NCBI GenBank assembly: GCA_963816955.1
Contig: CAWFME010000009.1
Coordinates: 142,616-206,615 of the forward strand
Direction: 5' to 3'
DNA length: 64,000 nucleotides
Source: DATFQI01 sp963816955
GTDB taxonomy: Bacteria > Actinomycetota > Thermoleophilia > Solirubrobacterales > Solirubrobacteraceae
The position numbers and the translations under genes are program-made. Positions 36,360-44,771 of this stretch are shown here, in pieces. The notes below the pieces were generated by a model. That model had not been told where the DNA came from. It ran no database searches and saw only the letters and a list, made by a program, of their open reading frames with translations. The first letter of the stretch is position 1, and each line of letters begins with the position of its first letter.

Positions 36360-36382
36360 GAGGTGCGAAGGCTCCTAAGAGG

Positions 36383-36418
36383 AAAAAAGAGAGGGGCGGG
36401 CAGATGCCCGCCCCTCTC
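36383..36418 (-). terminator. Rho-independent terminator after the major pilin gene
   Basis: Perfect 13-bp stem (36389-36401 with 36406-36418, loop of 4) followed on the minus strand by TTTTTT (36388-36383). It lies between the two pilin genes. It is the strongest intrinsic terminator in the window. Confidence 0.92.
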
Positions 36419-36442
36419 GAGAGGTGGATCAGGGTAGGCGGG

Positions 36443-36907
36443 CTACCAGTTGGTGGAGCTGACGTCGTTGCCGCAGCCACCCTTGCCGGCCGGCGCGCAG
36501 GTGCGCACGTCGCCCGTGCCCGAGTGGGTGATGGTGAACGTGTGGCTCGTGGCGCCGGTCTTCGCCTTGGAGGTGGCGAGGACGACGTAGCCGGTCGTCG
36601 ACTCGGTGCCGGTGGTCACTTCGACCTGGCCGGCGGCGCCGCCGAGCGGCAGACCCGTGTCGTTGGCGGCCTGCACCTTGGCGTAGCAGCCGACGTACGT
36701 CTCGGCCTCGGTGAAGCAGGACTCCATCTGGGAGACGAGGTTACGGGCGTTGGACTTGGCGGCCGAGTCCTGACCCTTCTGACGCTGGCCGAGGAAGGCC
36801 GGCAGGGCGATCGCGGCGAGGATGCCGATGATCAGGATGACGACCAGGAGCTCGATAAGGGTGAAGCCCTTCTCGTCCTGAGCGCGCGAGCGCAGCTTGT
36901 TGAGCAT
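36443..36907 (-). CDS. pilA1: Major type IV pilin
   Basis: 154 aa. Leader MLNKLRSRAQDEKG, then FTLIELLVVILIIGILAAIALP with Glu at +5. The mature 140 residues contain CFTEAETYVGC and CAPAGKGGC, giving two probable disulfides, and end SSTNW. First in its operon, with an AGGAGG 10 nt before the ATG, its own sigma-28-type promoter, a c-di-GMP riboswitch in the leader and a strong terminator behind it. It is therefore judged to be the main structural subunit. PilD should cleave after Gly-14. Confidence 0.92.
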   Translation of the reverse strand: MLNKLRSRAQDEKGFTLIELLVVILIIGILAAIALPAFLGQRQKGQDSAAKSNARNLVSQMESCFTEAETYVGCYAKVQAANDTGLPLGGAAGQVEVTTGTESTTGYVVLATSKAKTGATSHTFTITHSGTGDVRTCAPAGKGGCGNDVSSTNW

Positions 36908-36981
36908 GTGGGTGAACCCTCCTGAAGGGATCGTTGGGCCTGTTGGCACTGCTTCGCCAGGTCCTTGGTCCCGTGTCCACC

Positions 36982-37073
36982 ACCAAACAGTGGCAACCCG
37001 GCCGGCTCCCATCCGGAGAGCCCCGTGGTTTTGCGTCTCGCCCTCACGGGCGATTTGCCTTTGACACCTTGGT
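36982..37073 (-). ncRNA. c-di-GMP-I (GEMM) riboswitch in the pilin leader
   Basis: Read on the minus strand, the leader contains the GEMM-I landmarks in order: AAAGGCAAA, then a 6-bp hairpin UCGCCC-GUGA-GGGCGA closed by a GNRA tetraloop, GACGCAAAACC, CACGGGGCUC, a GGCUC/GAGCC stem and GGCCGGGUUGCC. GGCAA pairs with UUGCC, and AACC with GGUU. ACCAA/UUGGU closes the domain. The base matching the ligand-contacting G20 is G, which favours c-di-GMP over cGAMP. Between aptamer and ATG, CCCU/AGGG can pair around the AGGAGG, so translational control is plausible. No obvious intrinsic terminator lies in this leader. Confidence 0.9.
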
Positions 37074-37086
37074 TCTGGCAATCCGG

Positions 37087-37114
37087 GTATCGGCACGTGT
37101 GACGCACGACTTAA
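37087..37114 (-). promoter_or_regulatory. Sigma-28 (FliA/WhiG)-type promoter of the major pilin
   Basis: Minus strand: TTAAG (37110-37114), 15 bp, GCCGATAC (37087-37094). The start point would be near 37080, just before the riboswitch, giving a leader of about 173 nt. Confidence 0.82.
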
Positions 37115-37156
37115 CCCCTCTAAAGAAAAACGGCCGGTTCAGGCGGACGGGCGTTC

Positions 37157-37162
37157 TAGCCT
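37157..37162 (+). promoter_or_regulatory. -10 element (TAGCCT)
   Basis: TAGCCT ends 7 bp before ATG 37170 of the small secreted protein, implying a leaderless mRNA. Confidence 0.5.
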
Positions 37163-37169
37163 TGTGGGC

Positions 37170-37556
37170 ATGCTTGCTCGCCGTCTGCTCTTCGCGGTCG
37201 CCGTCCTGATGGCCCTCACCGCGCTGGCGGCGGGCCTCGCGCCGCGCCAGACGCCGTCCGGCGAGGGCGACCAGGCGACGTCCACCCCGTCCGGCGAGCC
37301 CGCGCCCGAGCCCGTCGAGGCGACCCTGGACGCGCAGTCGGAGGGCCAGCGCGTCCAGGCGCGCGTCGGCCAGATCGTGACGATCGTCGTCAACTCGACC
37401 GAGCTCGACAGCGTGTCGCTGGCCGAGGTCGGCACCAAGACCGCGGAGCCGGACTCCCCCGCGCGCTTCGAGCTGCTGGCCGAGGTGCCGGGCTCCTACG
37501 GCATCGACCTGCTCGAGGCCGAGCGGCGGATCGGCACGCTCGAGATCGAGGACTAG
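37170..37556 (+). CDS. Small secreted or anchored protein of unknown function
   Basis: 128 aa. A hydrophobic N-terminus (LARRLLFAVAVLMALTALAAG) is a signal peptide or anchor. A Ser/Pro/Glu-rich linker precedes an acidic domain of about 75 residues (VRVQARVGQIVTIVVNSTE-like, ending RRIGTLEIED). Its size and V-G-Q-I-V-T-I-V-V pattern recall cupredoxin-like folds without copper ligands. It is divergent from the pilin promoter and convergent with the zinc-ribbon gene, with which it shares CTAG at the stops. Confidence 0.6.
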   Translation: MLARRLLFAVAVLMALTALAAGLAPRQTPSGEGDQATSTPSGEPAPEPVEATLDAQSEGQRVQARVGQIVTIVVNSTELDSVSLAEVGTKTAEPDSPARFELLAEVPGSYGIDLLEAERRIGTLEIED

Positions 37557-37720
37557 GAGTCGGAGCGGCGCGCGGCCTGCGCGTCGTGGCCCGGGATCCG
37601 GCGACCGGAGCCCTCGCACCACGGGCAGGTGACGGGCTGCGGGGTGCCGCCGAGGGCGGAGATCACGCGGCCGGTGCCGCGGCAGGGGGTGCAGCGCTCG
37701 GGATCGTGGGGCTCGCTCAT
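37553..37720 (-). CDS. Small DnaJ-type zinc-ribbon protein
   Basis: 55 aa. Two CxxCxGxG motifs, CTPCRGTG and CPWCEGSG, are spaced as in DnaJ zinc fingers, separated by RVISALGGTPQPVT. Family members are stand-alone single-domain proteins of unknown role in actinobacteria. The frame is intact from ATG 37720 to TAG. The stop overlaps the convergent gene's stop in a CTAG tetranucleotide. TAACGT 10 bp before the ATG may be its -10. Confidence 0.75.
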   Translation of the reverse strand: MSEPHDPERCTPCRGTGRVISALGGTPQPVTCPWCEGSGRRIPGHDAQAARRSDS

Positions 37721-37748
37721 GCGGCGAGCCACGTTAGCGGCTGGCCGC

Positions 37749-38441
37749 TCAGCCCATGCCGGGCGGCGCGACCGACGTCGCGGCGCGGGCCTGCGGGTCG
37801 GCGGCGAGCCCGGGGTCGGGCGAGCGGTCCGTCGGCAGCGAGCGGCGAAGGGTAGGGGCGACCTCGCGGTCGGTCAGCGGGCGCAGGATCCCGAACTGGC
37901 GGAAGGTGGCCTCGGCGCGGGTGGTGTCCGCGACCCGCAGCAGCAGGCCGTGGACGGCCGGGGAGCCGAGCGGCGAGCGCGCGGCGATCTCCTCCAGCGC
38001 CTCGGGGGCGAACGCCCGCAGGTGCTCCTCCCCCAGCGGCTTGGTGAACAGCAGCGCGGCGTTGGGCGCCTTCTCGGTGTCGCCGACGAACGTCATCGCC
38101 GAGCCGCCGGCGCGCGTCCACAGCCAGCCCTCCACCCCGTGCTCGCGCGGGACGATCGCGGTCGCGCTGAGGCGGCGCAGGATCGGGAAGCGGCTCTGCG
38201 CGTCGGCCGAGCCGATCTCGACGATGCCGATCTGGAGCATCCCGAGCGCCAGCTTCAGCGGCTCACGCAGCATCTGCTCGTGCTCGAGCGTGGCGCCGAG
38301 GGCGCTCACGCGCAGGACGTCGGACCCGCCGGCGCGGCGCTTCCAGCGGCCGTCGGCCTCGAGCGGGATCGTGAACTCGCGCAGGCTGCTGCCGGCCCCG
38401 CCGGGAGGCGCGAACGAGCTGGACGGAGGGGGAACGCTCAT
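37749..38441 (-). CDS. Unknown protein under a sigma-28-type promoter
   Basis: 230 aa from ATG 38441, soluble, no signal peptide or helix bundle. The N-terminus is Pro/Ser-rich, followed by REFTIPLEADGRWKRRAGG, a mixed alpha/beta core (GMLQIGIVEIGSADAQSRF, GVEGWLWTRAGGSAMTFVG) and a Pro-rich tail. I do not recognise a family. The reading frame continues upstream to 38570, but the sigma-28-type -10 lies 10 bp before ATG 38441, which decides the start. Placement between pilin and pilC genes and the shared promoter make it a candidate cytoplasmic pilus or c-di-GMP-linked factor. Confidence 0.7.
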   Translation of the reverse strand: MSVPPPSSSFAPPGGAGSSLREFTIPLEADGRWKRRAGGSDVLRVSALGATLEHEQMLREPLKLALGMLQIGIVEIGSADAQSRFPILRRLSATAIVPREHGVEGWLWTRAGGSAMTFVGDTEKAPNAALLFTKPLGEEHLRAFAPEALEEIAARSPLGSPAVHGLLLRVADTTRAEATFRQFGILRPLTDREVAPTLRRSLPTDRSPDPGLAADPQARAATSVAPPGMG

Positions 38442-38451
38442 GTCACCCCAT

Positions 38452-38479
38452 ACATCGGCCGATTCGTCCACGGCATTGA
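38452..38479 (-). promoter_or_regulatory. Sigma-28 (FliA/WhiG)-type promoter of the unknown gene
   Basis: Minus strand: TCAAT (38475-38479), 15 bp, GCCGATGT (38452-38459), then 10 bp to ATG 38441. Confidence 0.78.
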
Positions 38480-38541
38480 GAACGGCTTCGCCTGCCAGAC
38501 CATCGCGGCTTGCCGCCGTGCACCGCAACTCGCTGCGAGGG

Positions 38542-38735
38542 TCAGCCGCGCTGGTCTTCGGCGACGTCACGGAGGGCCGAGCCGACGAGCTCGGTCGCGT
38601 CCCGCCCGGTGCGCCGGCCGCTCACGCGGGCGACCACCGGCTGCGTCTCGCCGTGCAGCGTGAGCCGTCCTCTCGCGCGCACGGGCGCGCGCGAGAGCTC
38701 GAACGGCCCGGCGAGCTCGAAGCGTCGCCTCGCGG
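38542..38735 (-). pseudogene. Possible YceI-like remnant
   Basis: In the 320-bp gap between the unknown gene and the next one, the minus strand reads RRRFELAGPFELSRAPVRA then RGRLTLHGETQPVVARVSG. This recalls the C-terminal LTLHGVT-PV repeat of YceI lipocalin-like proteins. No start codon or N-terminal half is present, since the frame runs into an opposing gene. It may be a decayed gene or a chance resemblance. Otherwise this gap holds only the two promoters. Confidence 0.25.
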
Positions 38736-38748
38736 CCTGAGCGGTGGG

Positions 38749-38754
38749 TAAGGT
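38749..38754 (+). promoter_or_regulatory. -10 element (TAAGGT)
   Basis: TAAGGT ends 7 bp before GTG 38762, the start favoured for the coiled-coil protein. Confidence 0.45.
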
Positions 38755-38761
38755 GCCGCGC

Positions 38762-39322
38762 GTGCTGAGTCTCGGCTCGCTCACCGCCCTCCCGATCGAC
38801 GTGCTCGGTGCGCTGCGCAGCGTGCCGCGCCTGCTGACCCAGATCGACGCCATCGCGCGCTCGACGGCCGCCCTGCCCGACGTGGTGGCGCGGCTCGACA
38901 CCGTCGTCGGCAAGCTCGACGAGGTCGCGGAGTTCACGGCCACGCTGCCCCGCATCGAGGCGGCCATCAAGGACGTCTCGGCCGACACGGAGGCGCTGCC
39001 GACGCTCGGCGAGCAGATGACCCGGATGGCCGAGGCCACCGAGCCGCTGCCCCGGGTCGCCGAGGCCACGGGCGTCCTGCCGCCCATGCTCGAGAAGATG
39101 TCCGGGATCGAGGCGGCGATGCCGACGCTCGTCGAGGTCCAGCAGCAGCTCGCCGACCTGCCCGGGACGATGGACGAGCTCCAGGTCCGCCTCGGCGGCC
39201 TCACCGAGATGCTCGAGCGGCTGTTGGCGTCGCTCGACACGCTCGACGCGAACGTCGCGGCCCTGCGGGACGCCGTGGAGCCGATCGGGCGGGTGGCCGA
39301 CCGGTTGCCGGGGCGGCGCTAG
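38762..39322 (+). CDS. Small coiled-coil protein with 'leucine-proline' repeats
   Basis: 186 aa, all helical. It repeats a segment of about 19 residues with the pattern TxALPxVxxRLDxVVGKLDEV, TATLPRIEAAIKDVSAD, TEPLPRVAEATGVLP, as in methyl-accepting-like or phasin-like coiled coils. There is no membrane segment or catalytic motif. GTG 38762 is favoured by the -10 spacing; GTG 38744 is in frame. It is monocistronic, convergent with the cupin gene. Role unknown; similar proteins are common in actinobacteria. Confidence 0.6.
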   Translation: MLSLGSLTALPIDVLGALRSVPRLLTQIDAIARSTAALPDVVARLDTVVGKLDEVAEFTATLPRIEAAIKDVSADTEALPTLGEQMTRMAEATEPLPRVAEATGVLPPMLEKMSGIEAAMPTLVEVQQQLADLPGTMDELQVRLGGLTEMLERLLASLDTLDANVAALRDAVEPIGRVADRLPGRR

Positions 39323-39358
39323 GCGGCTCGCCGGCTGGCCCGCGGCTCACGCGAGCGC

Positions 39359-39685
39359 TCAGTCGCGGCTGCCCGGGTGGCCGTCTCCGGGCCACGGGGC
39401 GAGCAGGAGCAGCAGGCGGGCGTCGGAGGTCGCCCGGACCTCGTGGCGCTCCTTGGGCGCGAACACGAACAGCGCGCCCGCTCCGGCGCTGACGGTCTCC
39501 CCAGCGTCGACCTCGACCTCGCCCTCGACGACCGTCAGGTAGGCGCGCTCGTGGACCTCGTGGTCCTTCAGCGACTCCCCGGCCGGGAGGTGGATCGCGA
39601 TCGCGCGGGCCTCGCCGCGCTTGGACTGCAGGATCTGCGGGCGGTGGGGCTCGACGTCGAGCCCGCGGAGGTCCCAGTGCTCCAT
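39359..39685 (-). CDS. Small cupin-domain protein
   Basis: 108 aa, single beta-barrel. The first cupin motif is ESLKDHEVHERAYLTVVEGEVEV, with His and Glu at the metal positions. The second is ALFVFAPKERHEVRATSD with its His. Such proteins bind small ligands or act as simple dioxygenases or isomerases; the sequence does not say which. TATGGT (39692-39697) ends 6 bp before ATG 39685, giving a leaderless mRNA independent of the pilus genes. Confidence 0.75.
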   Translation of the reverse strand: MEHWDLRGLDVEPHRPQILQSKRGEARAIAIHLPAGESLKDHEVHERAYLTVVEGEVEVDAGETVSAGAGALFVFAPKERHEVRATSDARLLLLLAPWPGDGHPGSRD

Positions 39686-39691
39686 GGCCGG

Positions 39692-39697
39692 ACCATA
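39692..39697 (-). promoter_or_regulatory. -10 element (TATGGT) of the cupin gene
   Basis: Minus-strand TATGGT, 6 bp before ATG 39685. Confidence 0.5.
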
Positions 39698-39735
39698 CCG
39701 GCGCCGTGCGGCGCGTGGCGGCGCGGCCCTCAACG

Positions 39736-39765
39736 ACCGACGGCCGCCCGGAGGCGGCCGTCGGT
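39736..39765 (-). terminator. Terminator-like hairpin after pilC
   Basis: ACCGACGGCCGCC, loop of 4, GGCGGCCGTCGGT: perfect 13-bp stem 29 bp after the pilC stop. The following bases are only partly T-rich (CGTTGAG), so efficiency is uncertain. Confidence 0.7.
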
Positions 39766-39793
39766 GCGCGCGGAGCCTGGAGGGGCCGGTGCG

Positions 39794-41011
39794 CTACTTG
39801 ATCGTGTCGTACACCTTGAACATCGGCATGTACATCGCGATCACGATGAAGCCGACGATGCCGCCCACGAGGACGATCATGATCGGCTCGAGGATGGAGG
39901 TCAGCGCCTTGATGGCCGCCGCGACCTCGTCCTCGTAGAAGTCCGCGACCTTGGTGAGCATGGTGTCGAGGTTGCCCGTCTCCTCGCCGACGGCGATCAT
40001 CTGGGCGACCATCGAGGGGAAGATCGTGGCGTCGCGCAGCGGCGCCGCGATCGAGCCGCCGGCCTTGACCGACTCGATGACGCTGTCCATCGCGTCCTCG
40101 ATCAGCGCGTTGCCGGCGGTCTGGCCGGTCACCTCGATCGCCTGCATGATCGGCACGCCGGCCGAGTACAGGGCCGAGAACGTGCGCGACCAGCGCGCGA
40201 GCGCGATCTTCTGGGCCGTCACGCCGATCTTGGCGGGGAAGCGGATGCGGATCCGGTCCCACTGCGGGCGGCCCCAGGACGAGTTGCGCCACTTCTTGAA
40301 GGCGACCGGCCCGCCGACGAAGATGACCGGCAGCAGGTACCACTGGCCCGTCACGAAGTGCGACATGCCGACGGTGAACTTCGTGATCAGCGGCAGCTCG
40401 CCGCCGAACTCCGCGAAGACCCCGACGAACACCGGGACGATGAACGCGATCAGCGCGAGCAGCACGCCGAGCGCGAACACGAGCACGACGGTCGGGTACG
40501 CCATCGCGGACTTCACCTGGCGGCGCAGGTTGTCGTCCTTCTCGAGCTGGTCGGCGATCCGCTCGAGCGCCTCCTCGAGCACGCCGCCGGCCTCGCCGGC
40601 GCGCACCATGGCGACGTAGAGCGGGTTGAAGACCTTGGGGTGCTTGTCGAGCGCCTCGGAGAACGAGAGGCCGGACTCGATGTCCTCGCGGACGAGGCCC
40701 AGCGTCTCCTTGAGCTTCTTGTTCTCGACCTGCTCCTCGAGCACGTAGAACGTGCGCAGGAGCGTCATGCCTGAGGAGATCATGGTCGCCAGCTGGCGGG
40801 TCATGACCGTCAGCTCCTGGGCCTTGACCTTCTTCGGGCCCAGCGAGAGCTCCATGTTGAGCCCGGTCTTCTTCTCGACCAGGTCCATCACGGTCAGGCC
40901 GCGCGCCTTCAGCTCGGCGGTGACCGCCTCGCGCGAGATGCCGCTGATCTCACCCTTCTCGGGGGTGCCGGCCGCGTCGACGGCCTTGAAGCTGTACGTG
41001 GCAGCCGACAT
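39794..41011 (-). CDS. pilC: Type IV pilus inner membrane platform protein PilC
   Basis: 405 aa. Two T2SSF domains: the first at about 70-195 (LTVMTRQLATMISSGMTLLRTF ... MVRAGEAGGVLEEALERIAD), the second at about 270-395 (RWSRTFSALYSAGVPIMQAIEV ... MIAVGEETGNLDTMLTKVADFYEDEV). Three membrane helices complete it. It is the polytopic platform on which PilB and PilT act. ATG 41011 overlaps the pilT stop by ATGA. A 13-bp hairpin follows the gene. Confidence 0.94.
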   Translation of the reverse strand: MSAATYSFKAVDAAGTPEKGEISGISREAVTAELKARGLTVMDLVEKKTGLNMELSLGPKKVKAQELTVMTRQLATMISSGMTLLRTFYVLEEQVENKKLKETLGLVREDIESGLSFSEALDKHPKVFNPLYVAMVRAGEAGGVLEEALERIADQLEKDDNLRRQVKSAMAYPTVVLVFALGVLLALIAFIVPVFVGVFAEFGGELPLITKFTVGMSHFVTGQWYLLPVIFVGGPVAFKKWRNSSWGRPQWDRIRIRFPAKIGVTAQKIALARWSRTFSALYSAGVPIMQAIEVTGQTAGNALIEDAMDSVIESVKAGGSIAAPLRDATIFPSMVAQMIAVGEETGNLDTMLTKVADFYEDEVAAAIKALTSILEPIMIVLVGGIVGFIVIAMYMPMFKVYDTIK

Positions 41012-42096
41012 CAGGCGGCCACCGGCAGCGTGCCGGACTCCACGAGCTTGCGCATCTCGGCGGGCTCGGAGGCCCGCGTCTCGGCGCGCTCCATCGTGAT
41101 CCGACCCTCGCGCACGAGGCCGGCCAGCGAGGCGTCCATCGTCTGCATGCCGTGCTGGCCGCCCGTCTGGATGAGCGAGTAGATCTGGTGGGTCTTGCCC
41201 TCGCGGATCAGGTTGCGCACGCCCGGGGTCGGGACGAGCACCTCGGCCGCGACGCAGCGCCCGCGGCCGTCGGCCGTCGGGATCAGCGTCTGGGTGACGA
41301 TGCCCTGGAGGCCGATCGCGAGCTGCGCCCGCACCTGACCCTGCTGGGCCGGCGGGAAGACGTCGATGATGCGGTCCACGGTCTGCGGCGCGTCCTGCGT
41401 GTGCAGCGTGGCGAAGACGAGGTGGCCGGTCTCGGCCGCGGTCAGGGCCGTGCCGATCGTCTCCATGTCGCGCATCTCGCCGACGAGGATCACGTCGGGG
41501 TCCTGGCGCAGCGCGGCCTTGAGGCCGAGCGCGAAGGACGGCGCGTCCGCACCCAGCTCGCGCTGGTTGATGATGCAGCGCTTGTGGTTGTGCAGGAACT
41601 CGATCGGGTCCTCGATGGTGAGGATGTGCTCGTCGCGCGTCTCGTTGATCTCGTTGATGATCGAGGCGAGCGTCGTGGACTTGCCCGAGCCGGTCGGGCC
41701 CGTGACGAGCACGATGCCGCGCGGCTTCTTGGCGAAGGTGCGGATGATCGGCGGCATGCCGAGCTTCTCGAGCGGCACCGTCTCCGAGGGGATCAGGCGG
41801 AAGGCCGCCGCGAGCGTGCCGCGCTGGAAGTAGGAGTTGACGCGGAAGCGGCCGTGGCCGGGGACGGAGTAGGCGAAGTCGATCTGCCACTCGGTCTCCA
41901 GGCGCTGGCGCTGCGAGGAGTTGAGGATCGCGTAGATGATCTCCCGCGTGTCCGTCGGCGTGAGCTTCGGCATCCCCGGGAGGGGGACCAGCGAGCCCTT
42001 CTGGCGGATCATGGGCGGCGTGCCGGCCGTCAGGTGAAGGTCGGAGGCCTTCTGCTTGACGACTTCGATGAGGATGTCGGAGAAGTCGAAGTTCAT
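41011..42096 (-). CDS. pilT: Pilus retraction ATPase PilT
   Basis: 361 aa. N-terminal PAS-like domain with KASDLHLTAGTPPMIR, Walker A GPTGSGKST at about 130-138, Asp box, Walker B (DVILVGEMRD) and His box (HLVFATLHTQDA) are all intact. The PilT-type AIRNLIRE motif appears as GVRNLIREGKTHQIYSLIQTG, supporting retraction rather than extension. ATG 42096 is 8 bp after a GCCGATGT element. The pilT-pilC pair thus forms its own sigma-28-type unit, separate from pilB. Confidence 0.95.
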   Translation of the reverse strand: MNFDFSDILIEVVKQKASDLHLTAGTPPMIRQKGSLVPLPGMPKLTPTDTREIIYAILNSSQRQRLETEWQIDFAYSVPGHGRFRVNSYFQRGTLAAAFRLIPSETVPLEKLGMPPIIRTFAKKPRGIVLVTGPTGSGKSTTLASIINEINETRDEHILTIEDPIEFLHNHKRCIINQRELGADAPSFALGLKAALRQDPDVILVGEMRDMETIGTALTAAETGHLVFATLHTQDAPQTVDRIIDVFPPAQQGQVRAQLAIGLQGIVTQTLIPTADGRGRCVAAEVLVPTPGVRNLIREGKTHQIYSLIQTGGQHGMQTMDASLAGLVREGRITMERAETRASEPAEMRKLVESGTLPVAA

Positions 42097-42104
42097 CGAC
42101 CTCT

Positions 42105-42132
42105 ACATCGGCACCGCCGCGCCGATCCTGTA
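42105..42132 (-). promoter_or_regulatory. Sigma-28-type promoter of pilTC
   Basis: Minus strand: GCCGATGT (42105-42112), 8 bp before ATG 42096. At the 15-bp spacing the -35 is TACAG (42128-42132), a partial match. Confidence 0.6.
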
Positions 42133-42146
42133 GTCAGGTCTACGCC

Positions 42147-43962
<1,816 letters not shown>

Positions 43963-43965
<3 letters not shown>

Positions 43966-44771
43966 GTGCTGGCGATCGCTCCTACGGCCTCCCGCATCGC
44001 CTCGCGAGGGGCCGTTCGGCCGGTCCAGCGTTCGAATGACGCAGCGCCCTGGGCGACCAGGATCTCCAGTCCGTCGATCACGTCGCTCCTCGTGTTCTTG
44101 CCGCTTCGAGGAGTCGCGTCCCGCCGTCCCGGTAGACCATGTCCACCACGCAGCTTCCGGCATCCAAGCTATCGGCCTGGAGGGGTAGCGCCTTGAACGG
44201 GGCAGCTTCATCCCCCAGCCCGACGGACGTGCAGTTGACGACGATCTGGGCCTCCCCCGGACGCTCGACGGCGCGGGCGCCGAGCTGATCGGCGAGCGCG
44301 CGCGCGCGCTCGGGCGTACGGTTCCAGACCGCGACCCCGGCCGCGCCGGCCCCCACGAGCGCCCACACGGCGGCGCGCGCGGCCCCGCCGGCGCCCAGTA
44401 CGAGCGCCGTGCGGCCGGCCGGGTCCCAGCCGGCGCCCGCGAGCGCCGCGATCAAGCCCGGGGCGTCGGTGTTGTCCGCGTGGATGGCGCCTTCGCGCTC
44501 GAACGTCAGCGTGTTCGCGGCGCCGATCTCTCGCGCCGCGTCGCTTGCCGCATCGGCGAGCTCGAGCGCCGCCTCCTTGTGCGGGATCGTCACGTTGACG
44601 CCGCGGAAGCCCGCCGCGGGCAGGGCACGCACGCTCTCCGCGAACAGGTCCGGTGGCAACGGCAGCTTCAGGTAGCGCCAGCCTTCCAGGCCGAGCGCCG
44701 CGTAGCGCCGCCTCGTGCATGGCCGGCGAGCGCGAGTGCGCGACGGGCCAGCCGCACACCCCGAAGAGCAT
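43963..44771 (-). CDS. aroE: Shikimate dehydrogenase (two frameshifts)
   Basis: About 269 aa. VCGWPVAHSRSPAMHEAAL is the shikimate-binding start, NVTIPHKEAALELAD the catalytic Lys motif, and ALVLGAGGAARAAVWAL the NADPH loop, followed by NRTPERA. An extra base near 44703 and a missing one near 44097 break the frame; corrected, the protein ends VGAIAST at a TGA overlapping pilB. It reduces 3-dehydroshikimate, the step between AroQ and AroK. ATG 44771 overlaps the mltG stop, linking three genes translationally. Confidence 0.9.

Noticed and set aside
36982..37073. cGAMP-specific (GEMM-Ib) riboswitch
   Set aside because: The nucleotide corresponding to position 20 is G, not the A typical of cGAMP-selective members; biochemical proof is still lacking.
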